Positions 10,425-22,165 of a stretch of DNA of 64,000 nt are shown here, in pieces. This stretch comes from Crambe crambe (Eukaryota > Porifera > Demospongiae > Poecilosclerida > Crambeidae): the NCBI GenBank assembly GCA_963924555.1, contig OZ004591.1, forward strand, positions 4,774,001 to 4,838,000, in the 5' to 3' direction. The position numbers were made by a program, and so were the translations under genes. The notes below the pieces were generated by a model, which searched no databases, was not told the origin of the DNA, and saw nothing but the letters and a program-made list of their open reading frames with translations. Each line of letters opens with the position of its first letter. Positions within the stretch are counted from its first letter, which is position 1.

Positions 10425-12219
10425 ATGGATGGTCAAGTCAATGAACAGTCACCACTCTTATAAATTGCAGCTACCTCTGTTCGTAAGTCAGCTCATACCT
10501 ACAAAATTGGCTGCATCTGGTCAAAATCTGCCATAGTGGTACTTTTTTCGATTTTTTGTAATATACTACATAATCTGACAAATTCAGGGGTGCTATATAT
10601 TTCACATAAAGTGAAACAACTTTATGTTATGGTTTTTATGGTATGTGTAATTATCTTCCTTGGTGTCATGTTCATCTCACCTATGGCTGGTTTGCTTGCT
10701 GATATCAAATTCGGTCGCTACAAGACTCTGAAATATAGTGCTTATTATATTATCTTTGTTGCAGCTGGAAGTTGCCTTTCAATATGTATCATTGTGTTTA
10801 CTGTGGTTATGAGCATCATTACGCCTCACCATATCAAAAGAGTCCCTTTTTTGTTCATCGCTCTTATAACTACTGGTGTGCTTATGACAGGTTCCATTGT
10901 ATTCACTACTAATGCTATCAACTTTGGCATGGACCAGCTCCATGACTCATCAACTCAAGATTCTATTCTCTTTGTGCACTGGTATGTGTGAGTGTTCTTG
11001 CAACAGGAATCCCATGGAGTCTTTTTTTTAATGATTTTTGGTCTGTGGACTATGTGGATGCATTCAGGCTCATTGGTCTTTCTCTGTGTATATTGATTTT
11101 TGGCATCATTGTATTTCTCTTCATCATCTTTATGTGTGTTGTTTGTCATAAACGAAGGTGGTTCTTGATAGAATCTGGTGGTAGAATCAATCCTTACAAA
11201 CTGGTGTACAGAGTTGTCAAGTTTGCCTGGAACAACAAGATCCCTGTTAGTCGCAGTGCCTTCACCTACTGTGAGAATGAGTGGCCTTCAAGACTGGATC
11301 TCGGCAAAAAGAAATATGGTGGACCATTCACTGTAGAAGAAGTCGAAGATGTCAAAACTTTCCTTGGGATTTTGAAGTATTAATTTCCTTGTGCCATTAT
11401 TGATGCTGCAATTGGTATCAGAGGCATTGCTTCCTCAATTTGCATTACACCATAATATTTTTTTTCAAGCCTCCTGGAAACACTTCTTCCCCTTTTGGGC
11501 ATATGATACGTATAGAAGGATTTTTTCATTACCTATTTCTCAGCAATGGTTTGTTGTCTCCCCTGCTAGTTGTGGTCTCTCTCCCTCTTTACCTCTTTTT
11601 GCTTCGTCCATTCATTAAATATCACATTCCAGGCTTGCTGAAGACTATCCTGAAAAGGATAGGAGTAGGGCTGCTTACTATCTCTTCTTTGTGCCCTTGC
11701 TATGGATGTGAAAGAAACAGCAATCAGTTATGCATGTTTTCTCCTAATCACATAATACATATTGTCAATGAGTCTACCTCATACAGGCCACATTTGTATC
11801 AAAATGTGTACTTCTTCATATCTCAGCATGTACTTTCTGCACTGTAGAACATGCTTATTGATATTGCAGTGTTTGAGTTCATTGCTTCCTAAAGTCCTTA
11901 CTCCATGAAGGGGCTGCTGATTGGCCTACTCTTTTCCTTAAGAGTATACTAGCACAGGCTCTTGGTAATGATACCATTTGTAAATTCCTGGAAGACTAGC
12001 TACCCTTTGAGCTGTGGGTCTGGCTTTTATATCACCATCATTTTGATAGGAGTGATAACTTTTATTGTGTATGTTTCGGTTGCTAAGAACTATAAGCATC
12101 GAACAAGAGATGAACCTTCTTTCATACGTCAATATGCTGAAGAGTATTACTCAAACATCCAAGACGAATTGCAATCATTTGTGATCAAAATTAACTCAGT
12201 CTGTTGCCATGTTTTCTAG
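10425..12219 (+). pseudogene. Frameshifted transporter copy
   Basis: The full-length layout of the family is present, from MDGQVNEQSPLL to NIQDE. Codon 13 is TAA at 10461 where intact copies have CAA. A deletion at about 10990 removes the codons between HWYV and SVLATG and shifts frame. A further shift occurs at about 11380 before helix 7. Other changes lie around 11680, 11845 (TAG) and 11890 (TAA). The normal stop codon is lost, so the last frame runs on to 12219. The paralogue-specific region after helix 1 (NLTNSGVLYISHKVKQ) is unlike any intact copy here, so this is a distinct lineage now dead. Confidence 0.9.
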
Positions 12220-13174
12220 CTTGTTTTTATTTCAGGATTGTACGTACACAGTACTTTGTTTACAAACTATGCAGGATTGTATTTAGTTTTCAAGAAGCTC
12301 CATGCTTTGGTAGCTAGTACATAAACTTTCAAGAACATTTTACACCATATTTACTGGCACACCATAAACACTGCCAGAGAGAGGAGATTAGAATGTTTAT
12401 CTCATGGGATATGTATTCTTCATAAGTAACCAATCCCATCTTCATTTTTAGTGGATCTTATGAAACATTGCATGCATGTACACATGACCCATATAATATG
12501 ACCAATACACTATGATACTTTAACCCTCACATAATTATTGCTTCACATCCCAATCGTTTCAGATCACTTGTCAGTCAGTTTTTTTAAACAATTTATTTAA
12601 TAATGTGAGTAATTTATGGTATAACCCAAGTGAGTCATATTATGATCATCCCTCCCCATATGGTCATGCTGATTATCCCCACATCTTCATACTTTAGGTT
12701 CTATTAACACTATGTTGTGCTGAGATATAGTATCACCACTTCAGTGGTATCTGCTGGGCCTGGCACTGTGAAGCCTTTCATATCAAAAGATTATATCGTA
12801 AATCTGGAAATTTTCACTGTTAAAAATAATTCGCGGTTGGCTCAAACAATGAAAATTAAACACGTGAAATATTTTCTACGACGGATTATTAAAACGTTGA
12901 TAGGAAGCACATTGCGTACAAGCTAGCTTGCAGTCTCTCCTCAAGTATTTGAAGCAGAAGGATGGTCTTCTGGCTATTGCTGGAGCGAATTGTGAAGTGG
13001 AGACAAAGTTAGTTAGTTCGAGATTTTCTTTCGACCACATGTCCAACAATCGTACTTGATTTCTTCACTGCCACCACGTACCTGTCCTTTTCATTCATTG
13101 GCTCCCTCACACTCTAGCGTTTTACCTAGACTGGCATTCCACATGTCACGGTACCACGAACACACAGTAAGCAA
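12220..13174. other. Intergenic stretch, nothing recognised
   Basis: A shortened TTTCAAGAACATTTTACACC block lies at about 12327. A small open frame at 12717-12926 is composition-neutral and resembles no family I know. The segment 12940-13170 is richer in GC than its surroundings and has no match elsewhere in the window; its origin is unknown. Confidence 0.5.
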
Positions 13175-13577
13175 TCTGGAACTCTGCATGTTTTCTCCAA
13201 ATCATACACTAAATTTAGTCAATGAGTCTACCTCATACAGGCCAAAATGTGTACTTCTTCATTTCTCAACATGTACTTTCTGCACTGTACAACATGCTTA
13301 TTGACATTGCAGTATTCGAGTTCATTGCTTCCCAAAGTCCTTACTCCATGAAGGGGCTGTTGATTGGTGTACTCTTTTCCTCAAGAATACTAGCACTGAG
13401 TCTTGGTATTGTTGTAATGATACCATTTTCAACCTCCTGGAAGACTAGCTACCCCTTGAGCTGTGGGTCTGGCTTTTATATCACTAATATTTCTATAGGA
13501 GTAATAACCTTTATCATATATGTTTTGGTGGCTAAGAACTCAAGCATCGTCATAGATTATCCACGTCGGAGGAGCTA
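13175..13577 (+). pseudogene. 3' fragment of a transporter gene
   Basis: The fragment begins abruptly at the codons for CMFSPNHTLNLVNESTSY, before helix 10, and carries helices 10-12 (EFIASQSPYSMKG, SWKTSYPLSCGSGFY). It then breaks at KNSSIVIDYP, where the final exon sequence has been deleted and joined to downstream flank. It is closest to the gene at 45542, whose same region also reads NHTLNLVNES. The 3' flank matches too, so this is one end of a segmental duplicate. Confidence 0.85.
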
Positions 13578-14639
13578 GGGAGGATGATATTGGCACATAT
13601 CAGCTGTTTAGGTGGTACTGCATTGGCAGGTCGCCTCTGTATTGGTCTTTAATCAGTATATTTACATGAACATAGACTAGCACATGGAGAAGAAGTTATA
13701 AAGGTCATAGTAGTGTGTGACATAATAATGGTCCACCTAATTATTATCCACTACAATTAAGTTAGAGTAAATAGAACATTCTACCACAACCTCTATGCAA
13801 TAATAGGGTGATATGTATGCTTGACAACATGTGAATATTGAAATATTAAAGCTTACCAAACTATGCAGGCTAATTCAATGCATGCACACTATAATGAGTA
13901 ACCTAATGCATTACTATTTTAGGCAACTCAAAATTGTATATAATATCAGTCCACATGTATATAGATGCATCCATATATATTTACATATCCATACATAGGT
14001 TGGCCTGGCTACACTTTCAAGAACAACTTCACTGTAATTACTGGCATGTTATAGGATAAATGAAACAGTTTTTAGAAGTAATCTAACTCACAATCATAAT
14101 GTGTAGATAGATATAGGCCTACGCTTTCATTTAATGACTCAGTCAGCAATGGACCTCTCCCAACCATTTCTATTTTGGACCCTATAATACTAATTTGATT
14201 AATATTACTTACAAAGCTACGTATAACAACCTCATAAATTATGAATTACCCAATAGCTATGTTTACATCAATTTTAAAGACTCTATATGATTTGTTTATC
14301 AATAGGGTTTCATTTAATTAAGGTGTGGAGATAAACCTCATTATGCAATAAGTTGTGTACATAACTAACTTGATACAGTCAAAGAAAGTGATAATAAACT
14401 TGCATAGCTGCTCTACATTTTTAAAAGTTCTCATTAATGAGGTATTAAGTGGCCGACTTGTGGAATATCTCACAATGAATGGTAATTATGATATAGATAA
14501 CCTCAGTTTACTTCTACAGGATATACACTCAAGGATAGACACCGAGCAGAGCCGAGACACACTGTAAAAGTGCTAACCTGTAGTCACAATTTTAGCACAC
14601 CTAACAACTGACAAGAATACTACTTATAATACTAGACAG

Positions 14640-14850
14640 AAAAATGATCTTGTACGCACATATACGTCCATTACTGCACTATTATCTGAAGCTACCTGAC
14701 ATATATGTAGGGATTGTTGGCTGGATATACCAAACGAAGATTGATCCCATTCCATACTTCATCCATATAACCTTGTTTCCTTACTTTTTTGAGCAATGGT
14801 CATCCCTACATCTTTCACGGAAATGTTTTTTCCCTTACTTGTAATAATGG
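14640..14850. repeat. Decayed fragment of the 833-bp foldback repeat family
   Basis: Text shared with 30640-30910 includes GGGATTGTTGGCTGGATATA, the GATTGATCCCATTCCATCC stretch and the CCTTACTTTTTTGAGCA block. Only one arm is kept. The same fragment occurs in the duplicate block at about 48715-48890. Confidence 0.7.
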
Positions 14851-15388
14851 TATGATGCCACCAGCCCCGCATGGCTCTGAGAGAAAATCCTGACCAGAAA
14901 TATTAATGTCATTAACACTGGCCTTATAGCTAGCACATGTCAGTTTATATCATTGAAAAGGTGGGATCAGGCCAAAACTTTTCTGCATGCCGGCCGATTT
15001 GAGAACAGGCTATGTAGCTAATTATACTGTAGAACTTTCTCCTTTGCTAAAAATATGACTCGCGTTATGCAGTACCTTAATATTCACAGGCTAATTCATA
15101 GTAAGGCTAAGTTGGGCAAATTTACACAGGCTAACTTGTGCTCACATATATAGCCTATCATACAATACTGTGCATGCTAACTTGCAATGTGTACATGCTA
15201 TTGTAGAACTATGCAGCCTATGTACATACATACATACATACATGGCACTTGCAGTCTAACTCACAATCATAATCATTATGTAGAAACTAGATAGGTAGGT
15301 TTATATACCTACTTTCACTATGGACCTCTCCAAACCATTTCTCTTATAGACCTTATAAGAACTGTTGTACTGATTTACACAGTTTAAG

Positions 15389-15628
15389 CAGGGTTTCATC
15401 TAGGATTTTCATCTTGGGGGGGAAGCTCACCAATCAGAGGGTGCGAGAGGGGATGTGTCACCTCCCATGCAAAGCCAAAAATGTTTACAAATCTGAAATA
15501 GGTCCTTAATCACTCCCTTCCGTAACTACATGTAACAACCTTTGGAGTAGCTTTTGGGGAAATTGGTTAGTTTGGGGGGAAGATTGAGGGCTTGGGGGGG
15601 AAGCTTCCCCCCAGTAGATGAAACCCTG
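15389..15628. mobile_element. 240-bp MITE with CAGGGTTTCATCTA ends
   Basis: The left end CAGGGTTTCATCTAGGATT is answered by AGTAGATGAAACCCTG on the right. The 5-bp duplication TTAAG flanks it on both sides (15384-15388 and 15629-15633). G-rich runs lie internally near both arms (TTGGGGGGGAAG). It has no coding capacity. It is absent from the matching place in the duplicate block near 49395, where sequence has been lost. Confidence 0.8.
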
Positions 15629-16035
15629 TTAAGAATACTTTGAAAGGTATAATAACCTCATAATCTACATAGTAGATAATAATCAATAGGGTTCATCAAT
15701 GGTAACAATCCTTACATATGCATACATTACTGCACTATAATTTGAAGCTACCCATAGCTTACTATACCTACGTACTTTCTCCATGAAGTAGGGGTGATAT
15801 GTGTGTGGTTACTGAAATTAGAAGGGCTATAGCTAGGAGTGATAGGAGAATAGCAGCTAAATGGCTACTTCACTTTTTATTTAGTCATTTCAAGTCAAAT
15901 TTATCCATGCAGTTATGCTTTATTGATATGCATTATTGTAGATATAGTCTATATCGTGTTATTATGTGTTGAAAGTGAAAAGGTTATGGTTGTTAGTTGA
16001 TATGATATGATTTCATAACTGATTTTGATTCATTA

Positions 16036-16104
16036 CACTGTAAAAACAGGACACAAAAACTAAACACACTATAAATATGCAGTGTACACTTTCATTTTTA
16101 CATG
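16036..16104. repeat. Decayed TA-MITE just upstream of transporter copy 3
   Basis: It begins CACTGTAAAAACAGGACAC and ends in CAGTGTACACTTTCATTTTT, so both arms of the 120-bp MITE are recognisable but shortened. It lies about 70 bp before the start codon at 16173. Equivalent copies stand at the same distance before 36083 and 49861, so the insertion predates those duplications. Confidence 0.7.
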
Positions 16105-16172
16105 TAGCTTCATACATTTTTAGCAGTCAGCACTGACTAGTCCCCAGCATACTTCAATGTCTAGCTATTGCA

Positions 16173-17981
16173 ATGGATGGTCAAGTCAATGAACAGTCAC
16201 CACTCTTACAAGTTGCAGCTACCTCTGTTCGTAAGTCAGCTTATACCTACAACTTCTTTAAAATTGGCTGCATTAAGTCAAAATCTGCTATAGTGGTACT
16301 TTTTTGGATTTTTTCAGCATTAGTAGGTTATAACATAGTCAATCCTATAAAATTCCAAGAGACATTACTATTACATGTACCACAAAAAATGTTGAAGCAT
16401 TATGTTTTCGTCATTTTGGCATTTGTAATAATTTTACTTGGAATTATGTTCATCTCACCCATGGCTGGTTTGCTTGCTGATATTAAATTTGGTCGCTACA
16501 AGACTCTGAAATGTAGTGCTTATATCACACTAACAGCCATAAGTATTCTTTCAATATTCTTCGTTACATGTACCATTGTTATTAGCATTGTTACGTTTCA
16601 TCATATTGATAGAGTCATTTTTGTGCTTATTGCATTAATTTTCCTTGCAATTATCGGTGTGCTTATAATGAGTTCCATTGTATTGACTACTAATGCTATC
16701 AACTTTGGTATGGACCAGCTCCATGACTCATCAACTCAAGATTCTATTCTCTTTGTGCACTGGTATGTATGGCTTAACAATTTGAGTCTTCTTGTAATAG
16801 GAGTCCCATGGAGTCTTTACATCTATGATACTTGGTATGTAGACTATGTGGATGCATTCAGAATCGTCAGTATCTCTCTGCATATATTGATTTTAGGCGT
16901 CATTTTATTCCTCCTTATTGTCTCTCTGTGTGTGGTTCGTCACAGACAAAGGTGGTTCTTGATCGAATCTAGTGGTAGAGTTAATCCTTACAAACTGGTG
17001 TACAGAGTGGTCAAGTTTGCCTGGCACCACAAGATCCCTGTTCGTCGCAGTGCCTTCACCTACTGTGAGGATGAGTGGCCTTCAAGACTGGATCTCGGCA
17101 AACAGAAATATGGTGGACCATTTACTGTAGAACAGGTCGAAGATGTCAAAGTTTTTCTTGGGATCTTCAAAGTATTGATTTCCATTGTGCCAATATTTAT
17201 GTTGCAATATGTATCAGAATCAATGCTTCCACGATTTGCAATACATAGTAATTTATTTTTCATGCCTCCTGGAAATACTTCTTCCCATGCTTTCGGGCAT
17301 ATGATACACATTGAAGGACTAGTTCACTATCTATTCCTGAGCAGTGGTTTGTTGTCTCCCCTGCTAGTTGTGGTCTCTCTCCCTCTTTACCTCTTTTTGC
17401 TTCGTCCATTCATTACATATCACATTCCAGGGTTGCTGAAGACTATCCTGAAAAGGATAGGAGTAGGGCTGCTTCTGATCATACTATCTCTTCTTTGTGC
17501 CCTTGCTATGGATGTGGTTGTACATGAAAGAAACAGCAATCAGTTATGCATGTTTTCTATAAATCATACCAGACATATTGTCAATGAGTCTACCTCATAC
17601 AGGCCACGTTTGTATCAAAATGTGTACTTCTTCATTTCTCAGCATGTGCTTTCTGCACTGTACAACATGCTTATTGACATTGCAATGTTCGAGTTCATCA
17701 CTTCCCAAAGTCCTTACACCATGAAGGGGCTGTTGATTGGCGTACTCTTTTCCTTAAGAATACTAGCACTGGGTCTTGGTATTGTTGTAATGATACCATT
17801 TTCAACCTCCTGGAAGACTAGCTACCCCTTGAGCTGTGCGTCTGGCTTTTATATCACTAATATTTCTATCGGAGTGATAACCTTTATCGTATATGTTTTG
17901 GTGGCTAAGAACTACAAGCATCGAACAAGAGATGAACCATCTTTGATACGTCGGTATGCCGAAGAGTACTACTCAAATTAA
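16173..17981 (+). CDS. POT/PTR2-like major facilitator transporter, intact copy 3
   Basis: This 602-residue single-exon gene has the family marks GLLADIKFGRYKT, INFGMDQL, SRLDLGKQKYGG, EQVEDVK and EFITSQSPYTMKG. The segment after helix 1 reads NPIKFQETLLLHVPQKML and carries two more residues than copy 2. Its closest relative is the gene at 49861, with which it shares upstream flank, helix 3-4 sequence and the NNLSLLVIGVPWSLYIYD segment, so the pair arose by a recent segmental duplication. The C-terminus stops at YYSN without the IQDE tail of copies 1 and 4. An in-frame change gives CASGFY where other copies have CGSGFY. Confidence 0.9.
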   Translation: MDGQVNEQSPLLQVAATSVRKSAYTYNFFKIGCIKSKSAIVVLFWIFSALVGYNIVNPIKFQETLLLHVPQKMLKHYVFVILAFVIILLGIMFISPMAGLLADIKFGRYKTLKCSAYITLTAISILSIFFVTCTIVISIVTFHHIDRVIFVLIALIFLAIIGVLIMSSIVLTTNAINFGMDQLHDSSTQDSILFVHWYVWLNNLSLLVIGVPWSLYIYDTWYVDYVDAFRIVSISLHILILGVILFLLIVSLCVVRHRQRWFLIESSGRVNPYKLVYRVVKFAWHHKIPVRRSAFTYCEDEWPSRLDLGKQKYGGPFTVEQVEDVKVFLGIFKVLISIVPIFMLQYVSESMLPRFAIHSNLFFMPPGNTSSHAFGHMIHIEGLVHYLFLSSGLLSPLLVVVSLPLYLFLLRPFITYHIPGLLKTILKRIGVGLLLIILSLLCALAMDVVVHERNSNQLCMFSINHTRHIVNESTSYRPRLYQNVYFFISQHVLSALYNMLIDIAMFEFITSQSPYTMKGLLIGVLFSLRILALGLGIVVMIPFSTSWKTSYPLSCASGFYITNISIGVITFIVYVLVAKNYKHRTRDEPSLIRRYAEEYYSN

Positions 17982-18470
17982 AGATGAAAAACTGGTTTTA
18001 AAATAATAATAATGTTATAAAATTCATACTAGTATCTTTATTACCCACTCTCTTGCTGTATTAAAAAGTCTAGCTATTTATATTATTGATGTATATTAAT
18101 GTTTGTATAAACAAAGAAGATCTGTACTTTCATAGTGTAAAATTTTCATAGATTATCCACGTTGGAGGAGCTACGGATTGGCAATAGACTGTAGTGTACT
18201 TATTATCGTCATTTCCTGCCACGTGGATCATATGTCCTCATTTTGGGCGCCTCTGCGCCTCCTTTTTATATATATACCTGTGTGTGTCATTTAAATTATA
18301 ATTGTGATCAATCTGTCCAAAGTAAGTGCGATTACTATATGGTCCTAAGTTGTGACAAAGTTATCACAAGTGGCAACGAGACGGGATGGCTACAACTGTT
18401 TATGGTCGAATGCAACCATTCATCCCAGAAAAGGAAACTATTTCAGCCTACCTGGAACGGCTAAGTCTGT
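17982..18470. other. Downstream flank, no gene seen
   Basis: The first 200 bp resemble the 3' flanks of the copies at 45542 and 49861 (TACTAGTATCTTTATTACCC, then CATAGATTATCCACGTTGGA). Beyond about 18190 the sequence is unique in the window and shows no recognisable gene. Confidence 0.55.
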
Positions 18471-18471
18471 A

Positions 18472-18591
18472 CACTGTAAAAATGAAAGTGTGTACTGCAC
18501 ACTAAATTGTCCCAATACACACACCAAAAACAAAAAAAATGTGTGTATTGGGACAAAATGGTGTGCAGTAAACACTTTCGTTTTTACAGTG
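18472..18591. mobile_element. Second 120-bp palindromic TA-flanked MITE
   Basis: It is nearly identical to the element at 10037, with the same CACTGTAAAAATGAAAGTGT end, and is bordered by TA at 18470-18471 and 18592-18593. The high similarity of two unlinked copies points to fairly recent activity. Confidence 0.85.
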
Positions 18592-18830
18592 TACCTTGAA
18601 GCCAACGGCATCGCCGAAGAAAAGAAGGTGCCAATTTGCCTGTCATGGGATTAGACTATAGCTAGTCACAATCAAGGAATCTGATTGGTCCATTTGGTGA
18701 ATTCTATTCACTTAGAATCACGCCTTATGGCACTTAGAATCACGCCTTATAGCACTTAGAATTCACTTGCCCTAGGTAAACCCGGTAAAGATGGTCATTC
18801 CAATTGGTCCAATTCTAGCAACGCATCGCG

Positions 18831-18940
18831 GTGGCCTGTCACACAAAATCCGGTCCCCCACCAAAAGTGGTCCCCCCAGACCAAAAGTAGCTGCCAAAAA
18901 CGGTCCCCCCCTTGCAAAAATTGGTCCCCTTGCGCAACCG
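18831..18940 (+). repeat. Left subterminal array with GGTCCCC units
   Basis: It reads GTGGCCTGTCACACAAAATC, then CGGTCCCCCACCAAAAGTGG, CCAGACCAAAAGTAGCTGCC and TTGGTCCCC. The same series occurs in reverse complement at about 21995-22165. Confidence 0.8.
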
Positions 18941-19400
18941 TGCGCAATAATACAGCGTGCTCGGCTAGTTCTCTGTCATTTTTGGTGTCTGGCTGTGTCA
19001 TGGATTCATGCTCTGAGACTGAAGAAGATAGAGAAGCTGTATTGGTGAGGGATGCGGTGCAATACCTTCAGAATGCTATTTACCCTCCAGGTAATGCAAC
19101 TACTAACTAGAGTCTATTGCTAGCCATACAGTACAGCCAGTAGTAAATCAGCTTGAGATTGTAGATACCTATATCACCACCCGTGCTAACGTTCTTTGTA
19201 GGAGCTACTAAGAATGAAAAGAGGGTCATTTATAGAAAGGCAGAGAGAATTATTGTGAGAAAGGGTGAAGTATTTTTCAAGAAGAAAGGTGGAGAGCAAG
19301 TGAGTTATACTGTAAATCTGCATGCATAGCTACCTGCAATAAAAATGTTAAAATATAAATATGTGTAGTTACTATCTCAAGTTGCACAGGTGCATTATAT

Positions 19401-21197
19401 TAGTCCAGCAGATATGTGAAGTATTATGGCCAAATCGTGCTTTTGATGATAGAAGCATGACACTTGGTATGCAGTTTGGTACTGCCATTAGGAGTATTTT
19501 TGGCTATAGGGACATTGCTGATACATCACATGACACGAGCCGTACTCAATTTTCAAAATGGCCGCCAATGAATGTTAAAGATCTGCTTACAGTTTGTTAT
19601 ACTTACCCTAATGTTGTTTTGGGGACATGGTTTGAAGTTTTCACTAAAAAATACACTTGCCTGGCTACATGAAAAGCTGTAGCTAATTAACATCATGTAG
19701 GTGTTAATGTCTTTATCCTGTCATCTGATTCAGCTGACCCTGCCAGCTGACCCCTGCCACATGGTAGCTGTATAGCTATAGCCTAGCTCTCTGAAGGAGA
19801 AAGATCCACACCATAGCTCAAGGTAAGCATTGATGACCTGTTAAAAAATAATTCTCTATTCTAGCTAGCCCTGTGTTTATGATAGGAACAATGGATAAGC
19901 AACACAAGGTAGTTGGCCCAGAACAGCTTCAGTCATCACAGCTGTACCTCACTACTGACTGGAGCAAGTGTGCTCTGTGCCAGGAGCATACATCGGAAGT
20001 GCTTCGCTGTCCTGCAGACTCTAAACGTGACTCTCAGGGGGCAGGCTACATGACAATGGCTGGTCTGTTGGAAGGGTTTGATAAGATTGCTTGCTTGCCC
20101 AGAAAAATGAACTTAGCGCGATTTGACGAAGGTGATGGCATTGAAACTACCCTGCGCAGGCAAAAAGCAAAGTGGCATGATTGTTGCAGGCTTCGGTATA
20201 ACAAAACTCAACTACTTCGTGCTGGGAACAGAAAAAGACCAGCGGAAGAGCAGACAGAAACCCCTATGAAATTCACCAGGCTGAGCTCCGGAGAGCCAAG
20301 TTCTTCCAGTGAGACATGCTTCTTTTGTGGCAAGCCGGCTACCACAGGTAAGTCCTTATTGCCTTGCCTTTCTTTCATGCACTGACGGGATGTGACACGG
20401 TGTCTTTTTTTGGTGGAAAGAGCAAAAGATCTTCATGGAACACCTGGAAATTGTACGATTCAGTCACTCCTGCATTTTGTGCATTAGCTGGTACACCAAG
20501 TGTACAGTGCATAGAACAATGGCTACCTCTTCTGGAACGGTTTGTAGTCCTGCTATATGACCGCACAAGCAGTCTTGAGTGTGTGAATGAGGCCAGAAAA
20601 GAACTCTTCACAAAGAAAGGGAGAACAATTGATCGACTACCACCTACACAAGCTGCACTTATTCAGCACATCAAAAGGGCAGCCTACCAGGCTGGTCACT
20701 GCTGGGCCCAATTGATGATTGCAGCCCCAGAACTTCCCTCTCCAGGAGACTGGGGGTGGAAAAAGAAGGACCAAGATCAGGGATGGGAAGCATTTTGGAC
20801 AACTCTGCCAGAAGCTACACAAGCATGCAGAGAGCTGATTCGCTGTGGGTGCAAGAAAGAATGCAGGGGGCGCTGCAAATGCCAAAAAGCAGCGCTTCAA
20901 TGCACTGCTCTTTGTAACTGTGGAGGATATTGCAACGACTAATTTTTTTAATCATTCATGCACTTTAATTATATTATGAAGCTCTTTTGGAGGATGAAAA
21001 CACCTCTAAAACACATTTCACATGAATTTATTAAACCGATATCGGCTATTTCGGAAAATTGGCCGCCATTTTTGTAAAGGACGAAATCTCAAATGTCCCT
21101 ATAGCCACAAAATTTTCTTATGGTATGCTCTAGCATGTTACCAAGTTTCATACTTCTATCACGAAAAGCACGATAGTTACACATATCTGCTTGACTA
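19401..21197 (+). mobile_element. Nested element with about 150-bp imperfect terminal inverted repeats
   Basis: The left end begins TAGTCCAGCAGATATGTG and continues through ATCGTGCTTTTGATGATAGA to CAAAATGGCCGCCA at about 19570. The right end (about 21050-21197) is its imperfect reverse complement: TAGTCAAGCAGATATGTG, ATCGTGCTTTTCGTGATAGA, GGCTATAGGGACAT and AAAAATGGCGGCCA. The element sits inside the intron between exons 2 and 3 of the Ginger-like gene. Flanks are AT-rich (TATAT / TATCT), so the target duplication is ambiguous. It carries the Cys-rich coding region at 19873-20942. Confidence 0.75.
19873..20942 (+). pseudogene. Internally deleted Cys-rich transposon-type protein (CXC-like tail)
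   Basis: The first part, from MDKQHKVVGPEQLQ, holds a zinc-finger-like block (CALCQEHTSEVLRCP), then KWHDCCRLRYNKTQ, then CFFCG. A GTAAGT donor follows at about 20347. The second part begins LTGCDTVSFFGGKSK in another frame and ends with a Cys-dense tail (CGCKKECRGRCKC, then CTALCNCGGYC) resembling a CXC domain. From memory, large uncharacterised invertebrate proteins share these two ends with several hundred residues between them; here that middle is missing. The parts lie within a TIR-bounded unit, so the protein is probably the product of a DNA transposon. I cannot name the superfamily. Confidence 0.65.
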
Positions 21198-21994
21198 TAT
21201 CTCAGAGAGGGAAGAAAGATTGAGAATTTTGGAGTCTTGCCACTCAGAGCCAACTTCTGGACACCTAAGGTTGAAGAAAACAGTGGCATGTATTAATGAG
21301 AGATTCATTTGGCCTGGAATCATAAAAGATGTTAATGAATTTGTGAGTTATAATTCTGTCTATATAATTTATTCTGTGCTACCAGCATGCAAGCAATGGT
21401 CATAATAATTATTAGCTATATCATTTTGGTGATGGCATAGGTTGACAAATGTGACGCTTGCCAGAGGTATCGGCATAACCATGCAAAATTAGAAATGACC
21501 ACTCAAATTAGCCAGTGCTTGCAAGGCCATGGTAACCAGACATTTTGAGATTGTTATTTTGAACCCTGTAGGTGGGTACGATTGTGGACTTTTTACTGCA
21601 TCAGCGTGTACAATGGCCAGGACCCCTCGACTATCAGATTTGACCAGGCAATGATGCGGCAACATTTGATAGATGGGTTGTCAAACAAACTGCTAATGCC
21701 ATTCCCTGGGAAAATTAAAAGGCGTGTGAAGAAGCTTGTACCAGCAAGAACAGAGGTGGTCAAGGTGTACTGCACATGCAGACTGCCGGATGATGGACAC
21801 AAGATGGTTGAGTGTTACCAATGTAAAGAATGGTACCACACAAGATTCCCAGAACATATATAGACAATCGGAAGAAGTGGAACTGTGGTAGATGTATAAT
21901 AGATAATAATTATAGTGAGGCCATGCCCTATACTGTATAATTTTTTTTTCTCTTAGCTGTGTTGAGATTATGAGTTAGGGGACTTACTTCAGTA

Positions 21995-22165
21995 TGGAGG
22001 GGGACCATTTTTTGCTGCCAATTTTGGTCCGGGAGGGGGACCATAATTTGCTTGGGGGGACTGTATTTGGCAGCCAATTTTGGTCCGGGGGACTGATTTT
22101 GGCAGCTACTTTTGATCCGGGGGGACCGCTTTTGGGGGGGACCGGATTTCGCGTGACAGGTCACG
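21995..22165 (-). repeat. Right subterminal array with GGGGGACC units
   Basis: Repeated GGGGGACCATTTTTTGCTGC, CCAATTTTGGTCCGG and GGGGGGACCGGATTTCGCGT units form the inverted partner of the array at 18831-18940, ending with TGACAGGTCAC. The arm is longer than the left one because it holds more units. Confidence 0.8.

Larger units (their letters stand above)
13578..16035. other. Duplicated intergenic block upstream of transporter copy 3
   Basis: Most of this stretch matches about 47430-49720, with insertions and deletions on both sides, and shorter parts match 51830-52700 and 24830-25330. It contains a short TTTCAAGAACAACTTCACTG block (about 13998), a CATA microsatellite (about 15222-15241) and the MITE at 15389. 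There is no supportable gene. Confidence 0.65.
19000..21863 (+). pseudogene. Broken Ginger-like transposase gene: H2C2 integrase finger, Ulp1 tail, PHD finger
   Basis: Probable exons are 19000-19090 (MDSCSETEEDREAVLVRD to YPP), 19202-19299 (GATKNEKRVIYRKAER to KKKGGEQ), about 21206-21342 (ILESCHSEPTSGHL to IKDVNEF) and 21441-21540 (VDKCDACQRYRHNH). A last piece follows from 21571. The junctions carry GT and AG, for example CCAG/GTAATG, CAA/GTGAGT and ATTT/GTGAGT. Exons 3-4 rebuild the H2C2 integrase zinc-binding motif. The DDE core should follow exon 4 and is missing. The last piece holds YDCGLFTASA (the Ulp1 Cys motif), a frameshift at about 21610, then VKVYCTCRLP and CYQCKEWYH of a PHD finger whose next Cys is lost. 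The gene is dead. Confidence 0.7.

Noticed and set aside
12717..12926. 69-codon plus-strand frame
   Set aside because: No family resemblance, no duplicate and no splice evidence; likely chance.
20364..20942. Host tesmin/LIN54-like gene on account of the CXC tail
   Set aside because: The frame lacks the paired CXC-RNPxxC-CXC layout and is bounded by transposon inverted repeats.
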